From Deinococcus sp. KNUC1210 (GTDB lineage Bacteria; Deinococcota; Deinococci; Deinococcales; Deinococcaceae), in NCBI RefSeq assembly GCF_022344005.1, contig NZ_CP092190.1, forward strand, positions 62,001-126,000: 64,000 nt of DNA. Reading direction: 5' to 3'. Made by a program: the position numbers and the translations under genes. Numbering within the stretch: the first letter of the stretch is position 1; the number at the start of each line of letters is the position of its first letter. This document shows positions 52,488 to 64,000 of this stretch, piece after piece. The notes below the pieces were generated by a model, which saw nothing but the letters and a program-made list of their open reading frames with translations, was not told where the DNA came from and ran no database searches.

Positions 52488-53412
52488 GGACGAGCTCAGT
52501 GTTTTTGGGCCGCAGGTGCAGCGCCGCCACGATGATGGCCCCCAGCAGCAGCCCGCACAGACCGGAACCGAGCGTCTCGACCAGCCAGGTGACCACGCCG
52601 CCCGCGAAGGGGAGGGCGTGGCCCGCTGCGTGCGACAGGTCGTGCAGCGTATGGGCGGGCCAGCCGAACCCGAACTTCTCCAGTCCGTCCAGTACGATAT
52701 GACCGCCCACCCACAGCATCGCCGCCGTTCCCACCACCGACAGCAGCGCCATCACACCGGGCATGCCGCGTACCAGCCCCCGTCCGATCAGGCGGGCCGT
52801 TCCAGAGCGGGTTTTTGCCAGTTTCAGGCCGATATCGTCCATCTTGACGATCAGACCGACCACCCCGTAGACCAGCGCCGTGATCAGGAGGGCCACCACC
52901 ACCAGAATCAGGGCGCGGCTCAGAAACGGCTGATCGGTCACCTCGCCCAGTGAAATCGCCATGATCTCTGCCGAGAGGATGAAATCGGTGCGGACCGCGC
53001 CCGCCACCACTGTCTTCTCGTCGGCTGGCTCTGCCGATGCGTGCGCCGCACCCTGGGGCCTCAGAGCCTCGTAGACCTTTTCCGCGCCCTCGAAACACAG
53101 GTACGAGCCGCCCAGCATCAGCAGCGGTGTGATGGCCCAGGGCAGAAATTGACTGAGCAGCAGCGCGGCGGGCAGGATGAAGACGATCTTGTTTCGCAGC
53201 GAGCCGCGCGCGATCTTCCAGATAATCGGCAGCTCGCGCTCTGGCGACAGGCCCGCCACATACCGGGGCGTGACCGCCGTGTCGTCCACCACCACCCCGA
53301 CCGCCTTCATACTCGCCTTGCCCGCCGCCGCACCGATGTCGTCGAGCGAGGCGGCAGCGAGTTTGGCGATGGCAGCCACATCGTCGAGGAGCGCGACCAG
53401 GCCGCCGCTCAT
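52480..53412 (-). CDS. DUF808 (YedI-like) inner-membrane protein
   Basis: A 310-residue membrane protein that opens with the family-typical [19 protein letters not shown] and [31 protein letters not shown] and then [17 protein letters not shown]. Six or seven membrane segments are visible, with conserved [17 protein letters not shown]. The function is unknown; a role in transport has been suggested for E. coli YedI only by context. The N-terminal hydrophilic part seems to face the cytoplasm. Confidence 0.9.
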   Translation of the reverse strand: MSGGLVALLDDVAAIAKLAAASLDDIGAAAGKASMKAVGVVVDDTAVTPRYVAGLSPERELPIIWKIARGSLRNKIVFILPAALLLSQFLPWAITPLLMLGGSYLCFEGAEKVYEALRPQGAAHASAEPADEKTVVAGAVRTDFILSAEIMAISLGEVTDQPFLSRALILVVVALLITALVYGVVGLIVKMDDIGLKLAKTRSGTARLIGRGLVRGMPGVMALLSVVGTAAMLWVGGHIVLDGLEKFGFGWPAHTLHDLSHAAGHALPFAGGVVTWLVETLGSGLCGLLLGAIIVAALHLRPKNTELVLT

Positions 53413-53540
53413 GCGCGGTTCCTGGGAGGGGCGGCAGAAAGAAAGGGCATCTCAGGAGCAAGTGTAGCAACCGCAGCATGAGAGGTAAAAGGTTGTACTG
53501 CCATCTTTCTCATTTTTCTGCCATCTGTGGTGTCAGCGCA

Positions 53541-53577
53541 GAAAACACCCGCTCTGTCTCAGTGGACAGAGCGGGTG
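53541..53577 (-). terminator. Terminator after acnA
   Basis: A perfect 13-bp stem (53546-53558 with 53565-53577) followed on the minus strand by TTTTC. It begins 17 bases past the acnA stop. Confidence 0.88.
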
Positions 53578-53594
53578 CAGCGGAAACGCTGGGC

Positions 53595-56321
<2,727 letters not shown>

Positions 56322-56629
56322 GTGCTTCCTCCTGTTTCCGCGCCTGCTTTTTGTGGCCCCAAGCTTCCGGGCGGCAGGACTGTCAGGGCTTTATGATACC
56401 CGCCCGGCCAGAGCAGCGGCGCGGCTTGCTCTGTTACTTTTTTGGAGACAGGCAGACAAAAGCTGAAGAGTGTTCCAGCAGAGTCCGGTGATAAAAAACG
56501 CGCCACCTGTTCCCGGTCTGGGAACAAAAGACCGCACTCTTTCGGCAGAGGTCGAGGCAACCAAGTAGCAAGGCACGTTGAGAGTGGACACATGCCGCTG
56601 TGGCCGGGCGTGCTTACTCTGAAGCCACC
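56322..56629. other. Divergent intergenic region with a 7-bp palindrome
   Basis: A 308-base gap between acnA and a small acidic-protein gene, with no credible reading frame. It contains a perfect inverted repeat TGTTCCC-GGTCT-GGGAACA at 56508-56526, which could be an operator or a hairpin. A T-rich stretch is at 56440 and an A-rich one at 56491. A TATCAT sequence on the minus strand near 56393 may be the acnA -10 element, but I could not pair it with a convincing -35. Confidence 0.4.
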
Positions 56630-56833
56630 ATGACCGACAACAAAGGCGGGGCCGAGCAGGGCGGCGAAGCGCAGTACAGCGAGAATGTACCGCAGGAGCG
56701 CGTGCAGGACAACGAGAACTGGGAGACCGGAACGCCCAAGCAGGTAGACGAAGAGACGAAGGAAGACTACTGGGACGGTGCGAACGACGAAAACGCCGAG
56801 GACGATGCCGGAACAGGCACGGGTCTGAGCTGA
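56630..56833 (+). CDS. Small acidic hydrophilic protein, 67 residues
   Basis: A very polar, acidic 67-residue protein (DNKGGAEQGGEAQYSENVP at the start; ENAEDDAGTGTGLS at the end) with no hydrophobic core and many Asp, Glu, Gly and Asn residues, so probably intrinsically disordered. Small hydrophilic proteins of this kind are common in desiccation-tolerant bacteria, but I cannot place it in a family. A TACTCT box lies nine bases before the ATG. It converges on the broken DoxX-like gene with a three-base gap. Confidence 0.65.
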   Translation: MTDNKGGAEQGGEAQYSENVPQERVQDNENWETGTPKQVDEETKEDYWDGANDENAEDDAGTGTGLS

Positions 56834-56836
56834 ACC

Positions 56837-58100
56837 TCAGCGGTTTTGTGGCTGGTCGATGACCCAGCCTGACGGCTCATCCCGGATGAAGGTGGCCCGG
56901 CTGCTGGCAGGTTTCAATTCGGCGATAAAGGGGTATCCATCTTCAGTGCCAGTCAGGAGAAGGGTGCCGTCTGGCCCGCGCCGATAGCTGAGCGTCACAG
57001 CAGTTGACCCGACCAGGTTCAGGCGAGCGTGCTGAGCGTCTTCGGCGCACCTTCCATCAAAAGTCTTCCGGTTGACCCGCATGATTTTGAACCGTGGCAG
57101 CTCGCCTGCATAGGCAGTTTGGTCGAACGCCACCCAGCTCCAGCGCTGATCGTCTGTCAGGCTCTGGGAGGCGGGGCGTGAATCGCTGACCTCCTCATAC
57201 AGCCCGCCGAGCTGCGAATGAAGAGGTACGGGTGTCCATTTGGCCTGAAACGTCAAGTTCAGATTGAGGGGCAGCCAGACCGCCCAGTACAGCGCCACAG
57301 CTCTGAGGAGCCAGCCCAGCCACCGCAACCAGGGCAGGTGTGGCCGGATAGCTGACAGGCTGGGTGGGCTGGTTCTGAAGCAGCCTGGACAGATTCCCCA
57401 GGTAGGGCGTGAGGACCAGCAGCGAAGAGACGAACAGATGCCCGGAAAATAGTTTGACCCACACATCAAAACTTATATTCAGCAGGAAGACAAAGCCCAT
57501 GACGCCCGCTGAGAGCAGCGCTCCGGGCAGACTGGTGCAGCGCGAGAGGAGCAGAAAGGCCAGAATGACTTCGGCCCACCCACCGACCCGCTCGAACAGC
57601 GGTGACGCACCGACCATTCGCCACAGCAGACCCATATGACTCATCTCGCCGTAAGGGGTCAGCATGTCTGTGAGCGTCGGCGCGGGCATCTGCATCAGGA
57701 ATACCTTGTCCTAGCCGTACATGAAGAGCATAGAAGCAAGGTAGGAGCGCAGCAGTGTGTGGGTCGGCCAGAAGAGCCGCTCGGTCAAGCCGCCGCGCCG
57801 TTCCAGTCCTGACCAGACGAAGGCCAGTATCACGCTGAAGATCAGGTGAGCAGCCATCGCCAGAGAGTTGAACAGGGGTTCGGCACCCCCGAGAGCTGGC
57901 AGAGAGCGGTGTGTTGCCAGCAGGAACAGGGCGTTGATCGGCGGATAGAGCAGATTGTCAAAGGGAAGGATGAACTGAAGCAGATACAGAAAAATGCCCT
58001 GGAACAGCAGGCGTTGCCAGTGCTTCCAGAGCAGGACAGGTGCGGGAAACATGACGTTCAGCCAGCGGAGGGCAGACGAAGGAACCCGGCTGGAGATCAT
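56837..58100 (-). pseudogene. DoxX-like membrane protein interrupted by an amber codon and a frameshift
   Basis: One gene of about 420 codons in three pieces. The N-terminal part (from the ATG at 58100, seven bases after TACACT) ends at an in-frame TAG at 57711-57713, right after SMLFMYG. The same frame continues DKVFLMQMPAP, WAEVILAFLLLSR and FDVWVKLFSGHLFV, which are characteristic of large DoxX-like proteins. A one-base shift somewhere in 57340-57400 moves to the frame with PWLRWLGWLLRAVALYWAV and a soluble C-terminal domain (RWSWVAFDQ, LLLTGTEDGYPF). A Trp codon (TGG) probably stood at the TAG. Two defects, neither in a long homopolymer, make real decay plausible. Confidence 0.65.
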
Positions 58101-58154
58101 GCTGTCGAGTGTATGAGAAGGCCCGCGAAATGTCCTGACAGATGCTGATCCGGT

Positions 58155-58697
58155 TCAGGCCAGCCCGCAGGCCCGCTCCAGCAGCAGCCTCAGCTCGTCT
58201 CGTCCGAAGCGGCGCGGCACCAGAATCAGGTCGTCGGGCAGCGGATCGGCGGGCGGCACGAATTCGGACGGGCGGTAGCGCAGTTCCGGGCGAACGATCA
58301 GGTCGCGGGCCACCGTCAGGCCCACCACGAACTCCAGATTCAGCTCGTAGCCCTCGCTCAGCAGGGTTTTGAGCGGGCCGCCGTCGCCGCTCAGCAGGGC
58401 GATGAGAGCCGGATGCGGTGTCAGGCTGTCTTCCAGTTGCGCCAGCACCCGCGCCTCATCGATCAGGCCGCCCGCGTTGGGAATGCGGTAGCCCGACAGG
58501 CGGCGTCGGCAGGTGGCGATGGTGTCGCCGCGCACCAGCGTGATCCGGCGTCCGGCCCGCTCGGCGGCATCCAGATAATTCCAGAACTTCTTCAGGCTGC
58601 TGTAGCTTTCGAGCTGCTGATAGCCTGCCGGACGACCGTTCAGGGGCTGGGTGGGACGCTGCGGCGTCGAGCGGGCCGAACCGGGTGAGGCATTCAC
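58155..58697 (-). CDS. Hypothetical protein, 180 residues
   Basis: A soluble 180-residue protein starting at a GTG that overlaps the SDR stop (GTGA). It contains WNYLDAAERAGRRITLVRGD, a region of short beta-strands, and repeated charged motifs near the end (RRFGRDELRLLLERACGLA). The open frame extends upstream through the SDR gene but only as a shadow. I do not recognise a family. It is probably co-transcribed with the SDR gene. Confidence 0.6.
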   Translation of the reverse strand: MNASPGSARSTPQRPTQPLNGRPAGYQQLESYSSLKKFWNYLDAAERAGRRITLVRGDTIATCRRRLSGYRIPNAGGLIDEARVLAQLEDSLTPHPALIALLSGDGGPLKTLLSEGYELNLEFVVGLTVARDLIVRPELRYRPSEFVPPADPLPDDLILVPRRFGRDELRLLLERACGLA

Positions 58698-59560
58698 ATT
58701 ACCCGGCTCCCGGCAAAGAGATTTTCCTTCACATACACCTCGCTGACGGCCCACAGCCGTGCGGCGGCAGCGTCGTCGAGCGCCCTGGGCGACGGCTTCG
58801 CCTCGTGTTCGTTGTCGAAATAGCGCCCGGTTACGCCCTGAACGAGCGGGCTGCTTGCCAGATACACACTCGTCTGTGCGCCCTGCTCCTCGGTTTTGGC
58901 AAAGACCTGAACGAGCCCCAGCACCTGCGACATGATGCGGCTGTTGTTCTGCCCGAATCCGCTGGCGACGAAGCCGGGATGCAGCGCATTGGCCGTCACG
59001 CGGCTTCCGGCAAGGCGGCGGCTCAGCTCGCGGGTAAACAGGATGTTGGCGAGCTTGCTCTGCGAGTAGGCGGCAAAAGAGCGGTAGCCGTGCCGGAACT
59101 CCAGATCGTCCCAGTGCATCTTTCCGGTCGCGTTCGCCGCGCTGCTCACGCTCACCACCCGCGCAGACGGGGCGGCGTGAAGGAGCGGCAGCAGTTCCTG
59201 AGTCAGGAGGAAATAGGCGAGGTGGTTGAGCGCCCACGTCATCTCGATGCCTTCCCGCGTTTCCTGGCGCTGCTGAAACACCCCGCCCGCGTTGTTGAGC
59301 AGCACGTCGAGCTGTCCGGCGCGGTCACGGAAGTCCTGCGCGGCCCGGCGCACATCCGCCTGCTCGCTCAGGTCAGCGACGATGAAGGAGGCGGCCCCGA
59401 TTTCGGCAGCCGTTGCAGCCGTCTTCTCGGCATTTCGCCCGATGATGTGCACCCGTGCGCCCTGGCCCACCAGTTCCCGCGCCGCCACCTTGCCGATGCC
59501 GTTCGTGGCCCCCGTTACCAGCACTGTCTTGCCGCTCATCTGCCCGCCCGTTGCCGTCAT
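58694..59560 (-). CDS. Short-chain dehydrogenase/reductase
   Basis: A 288-residue SDR of the retinol-dehydrogenase/WW-domain oxidoreductase-like type. The cofactor motif is VTGATNGIGKVAARELV (TGxxxGIG), then LLNNAGGVF (NNAG), the catalytic Ser in VVSVSSAAN, and YSQSKLANILF (YxxxK). NALHPGFVAS follows. The ATG at 59560 lies six bases after TAGAAT. The substrate is unknown. It overlaps the next gene by four bases. Confidence 0.92.
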   Translation of the reverse strand: MTATGGQMSGKTVLVTGATNGIGKVAARELVGQGARVHIIGRNAEKTAATAAEIGAASFIVADLSEQADVRRAAQDFRDRAGQLDVLLNNAGGVFQQRQETREGIEMTWALNHLAYFLLTQELLPLLHAAPSARVVSVSSAANATGKMHWDDLEFRHGYRSFAAYSQSKLANILFTRELSRRLAGSRVTANALHPGFVASGFGQNNSRIMSQVLGLVQVFAKTEEQGAQTSVYLASSPLVQGVTGRYFDNEHEAKPSPRALDDAAAARLWAVSEVYVKENLFAGSRVM

Positions 59561-59705
59561 ATCAGCATTCTAAGGGCGGGCGAGCGTTCAGGAGTGCGAT
59601 CTTCTGAAGAAACAGGCGGCGTGTCGGCGGGCGGCACACACAGGAACCCCTTCGTCTGATGAATCGTCTCAAGTGGATATCACCTGCGCCCGCTAGCGTC
59701 TGAGT

Positions 59706-61043
<1,338 letters not shown>

Positions 61044-61101
61044 AAAGGGGCGGGAAACCGTCGGCAGAGGCCTGTGCCTCATCCGAATCTGGTGCCGCAG
61101 C

Positions 61102-61970
<869 letters not shown>

Positions 61971-61974
<4 letters not shown>

Positions 61975-62727
61975 CTGGGACTGCGCCAGACCGCGACGGT
62001 CGCCACCAGCGTCAGCAGGAGGCCGAAGATGCCCAGGCCCAGCAGCAGGATGGTGCGGCGGTCACGTGTCTGCCCGACCGGTTGCAGCACGCCCAGGGTG
62101 TAGGCGCGGGTCTGGTCGCCGCCCGAGATCACATCGACCGGAATCGGGGCCGCGCCGCGCCCGGTGCCGCTCCTGGGTGTCACCAGACTGGCGGCCCCCC
62201 CGAGACGCTGGGCCTCAGCAGACCGTCGGACGTGAACGGCGAGTACGCGCTCAGCGTCACCCAGTAGCTGTACTGTCCGGCAGGAATCGGCGTGTCGATG
62301 ACGAGCGTGCTGCCGGTCAGACGGATCGGCAGCACGACATTTTTCGCACGGGTTTGCTGCTGCCATCCGGCACGAAGTCGAGCGTCTGCCCGAAACCGGT
62401 GAAATGCAGGTGATACTGCCAGCCGTCGTTCGGCGGCGTCGTGAAGCCCAGGCCGCCCAGGTCGCTCGCTCCGCCCAGCCGACTCTTGACGAAGATGTCG
62501 AGGACACCCGCCGAGTAGCCCAGCGGCGCATTCCAGGGGTTCTGGACCGCGCCCAGTCCGACCATCAGTTGTAATTTGCCGTTGACCGATTCGGCCCGCA
62601 GTTCGCGCAGATCGAGCGCCGCTGCCAGCACGGCAGGTTGAGAGGGAAGGGTATACGTGCCGTCGCCGCGTGCGTCTCCGGCGGGGTCTGGAACAGTAAG
62701 CAGGGCAGCAGCCAGGAGCGCGAGCAC
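61971..62727 (-). pseudogene. Glucodextranase C-domain-like membrane-anchored protein with two homopolymer frameshifts
   Basis: A predicted exported protein of about 252 residues. The N-terminal part has a signal-like LALLAAALLTVPDPAGDARG and the beta-sandwich YTLPSQPAVLAAALDLRE and NPWNAPLGYSAGVLDIFV, typical of Glucodextran_C. A second frame holds VVLPIRLTGSTLVIDTP and YSYWVTLSAYSPFTSDG. A third holds RGAAPIPVDVISGGDQTRA and a C-terminal membrane anchor ([20 protein letters not shown]). The shifts lie in the T5 run 62340-62344 and the C7 run 62195-62201; one added base at each joins everything. It starts at a GTG seven bases after TATACT and overlaps the EamA gene. Confidence 0.75.
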
Positions 62728-62826
62728 GGGCGGCAGTATACAGCCCCCGCCTGGAGCCGTGGCTCCCCCGTCGCCGCCCGGTCAGCCGGGAGTGGGAAAA
62801 GCCCGTTTCCCTGCCCGTTTCCGACT

Positions 62827-64000
62827 TCATATTTTCAGTTTGCTGGGCCGCGCTGTGCCGACACCCCACTGTTTTTTCAGTGACAGCAGGGCGCGGGCGA
62901 TGGCCTGGGGGTCGTGGTGGGCCACCGGGCCGCGCTCCAGCAGTGGCGCGTACACCACCCGCCTGCGAACCTGCGAAGTCATGTTGCGGCTGCCGAGAAT
63001 CTGGGCGTGCTCCAGGGCGTAGCGGTCGCGCACTTCCAGCGAAACGGGTGTGCTGTTGAGCAGCAGCACGTCGGGAGCGCGGCCCAGGTGCTTGGAGAGG
63101 GCGGCGTCGTGATCCTTGAGGGCCATGCCGTCGGTCTCGCCCGGCTCGGTCATGATGGGCGCGACGTACACGAGCGGCGCGGGCGAGGCGCGGACAGCCG
63201 CAGCGATATCCGGCACGAGCAGCGCGGGCAGAATCGAGGTGTACAGGCTGCCCGGTCCCAGCACGATCAGATCGGCCTGACGGATGGCGCTCAGCAGCGC
63301 GTCCAGTGCGGGCAGTTCGGGTGGATCGAGGTGAACCCGCACGATCTGGGCGTCGCCCTTGTGGGTGGCGAGCTGGCTTTCACCGCGAATCGTGCGCCCG
63401 TCCGACAGTTCGGCCACCAGTGTGGCAGGCCGGGTGGTGGCCGGAAAGACCTGTCCGCGCACCTTCAGAATTTCGTGGACGTCCTGCATCGCGTCGGCCA
63501 GTCCGCCCTGCTCTTCCGACAGCGTGGCGAGCAGCAGATTACCGAAGGTATGCCCCGACAATCCCTCGCCGCGCCCGAAGCGGTGCAGCAGCAGCCGCGA
63601 GAGCACCGGGCTGTCGGACAGTGCCGCGTAGCAGTCAGTCAGGTCGCCGGGGGCGATCATGTCGAGCGATTCGCGCAGTCGCCCGCTGGAGCCGCCGTCG
63701 TCGGCCACCGTCACGATGGCGGTCAGATTGCCGCTGTGGGCCTTCATGCCGCTCAGCAGCTTGGAAAGGCCGGTGCCGCCGCCCACCGCCACCACCCGTG
63801 GACCGCGTGACAGCGTGCGAACCGAGTGAATCTGGTCGAGGGCGGTATTGGGGTCCGAGCCGATGGCCTGCAGGATGCTGCGGCTGAGCATCACCATGCT
63901 CGTCACGGCCCCGATCAGAGCCAGCAGCGTCATGACGGCGCCTACCACCCACAGCGGCACCACCTGCGGATCGGTCAGGGCATTGAGATACAGAATCCAG
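62827..64000 (-). CDS. YvcK/CofD-like gluconeogenesis factor, 5' end outside the window
   Basis: A YvcK-family protein binding UDP-N-acetylglucosamine, needed for cell-wall precursor balance. The reading frame is open to the last base of the window ([19 protein letters not shown]), so the start lies beyond 64000. A hydrophobic segment near the beginning is followed by the catalytic-like [49 protein letters not shown] and [16 protein letters not shown]. The C-terminal part has [16 protein letters not shown]. The window holds at least 390 residues. An N-terminal membrane anchor is unusual relative to the B. subtilis protein. Confidence 0.92.
   Translation of the reverse strand, partial: WILYLNALTDPQVVPLWVVGAVMTLLALIGAVTSMVMLSRSILQAIGSDPNTALDQIHSVRTLSRGPRVVAVGGGTGLSKLLSGMKAHSGNLTAIVTVADDGGSSGRLRESLDMIAPGDLTDCYAALSDSPVLSRLLLHRFGRGEGLSGHTFGNLLLATLSEEQGGLADAMQDVHEILKVRGQVFPATTRPATLVAELSDGRTIRGESQLATHKGDAQIVRVHLDPPELPALDALLSAIRQADLIVLGPGSLYTSILPALLVPDIAAAVRASPAPLVYVAPIMTEPGETDGMALKDHDAALSKHLGRAPDVLLLNSTPVSLEVRDRYALEHAQILGSRNMTSQVRRRVVYAPLLERGPVAHHDPQAIARALLSLKKQWGVGTARPSKLKI

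Overview
The window looks like a piece of a Deinococcus chromosome. The evidence is the high-GC coding sequence, a Crp/Fnr regulator resembling DdrI, a P450 of the carotenoid-hydroxylase kind, a ClpB preceded by an HspR-type (HAIR) operator, and about 30 genes whose start codon lies only 5-8 bases after a TANNNT box. That last arrangement is the leaderless-promoter layout described in Deinococcus. It is dense, mostly housekeeping chromosome. I see no rRNA or tRNA gene, no CRISPR array, no insertion sequence and no prophage.

Layout. 0.1-8.4 kb: histone-deacetylase-like protein, Crp/Fnr regulator, DHH phosphoesterase, aldo/keto reductase, frameshifted glycogen debranching enzyme, HAD hydrolase and a DUF945 membrane protein. 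8.5-12.7 kb: P450 divergent from ispF-trmL, then a secreted GHL10 glycosidase-like protein. 12.8-19.3 kb, all minus strand: phosphoribosyltransferase, a PlsY/acyl-ACP-reductase fusion, S9 peptidase, a lipoprotein metalloprotease and a Gfo/Idh/MocA oxidoreductase. 19.5-25.4 kb: two GNATs, SthA transhydrogenase, KptA, a HIT protein, a ferritin-like exported protein and frameshifted MeaB. 25.5-35.6 kb: TrmJ-like methyltransferase coupled to an orphan sensor kinase, ApaG-GNAT, a PD-(D/E)xK nuclease with DUF4357, a gamma-glutamyltransferase-like protein, broken NudC, a 53-residue membrane protein, a solute-binding protein and a ParB-like protein. 35.9-45.0 kb: sulfite-oxidase-like enzyme, Mug glycosylase, an AT-rich membrane gene, broken lysA, mnmA, greA, the overlapping holin-like/panC/pilT operon and purB. 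45.1-53.4 kb: a permuted NlpC-like lipoprotein, the suhB/small membrane gene/ribokinase operon, a small lipoprotein, clpB, a broken phosphoesterase and DUF808. 53.6-64 kb: acnA, a small acidic protein, a broken DoxX-like gene, an SDR operon, DUF4127, an EamA transporter, a twice-frameshifted Glucodextran_C-like protein, and YvcK running off the edge.

Two points need attention. First, at least eight apparent frameshifts fall in or beside runs of 4-7 identical bases, mostly as a single missing base. This looks more like consensus-sequence error than gene decay, so the 'pseudogene' calls here are probably intact genes. One further gene (DoxX-like) carries an in-frame TAG plus a shift that is not in a homopolymer, and may be truly broken. 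Second, the most novel gene is the fusion at 13388-15067. A PlsY-like glycerol-phosphate acyltransferase with an altered KGGKG motif is joined to a domain resembling cyanobacterial acyl-ACP reductase that keeps the ACxAE cysteine motif. It could supply fatty aldehyde for the unusual alkylamine-containing lipids known from Deinococcus; that role is my inference.
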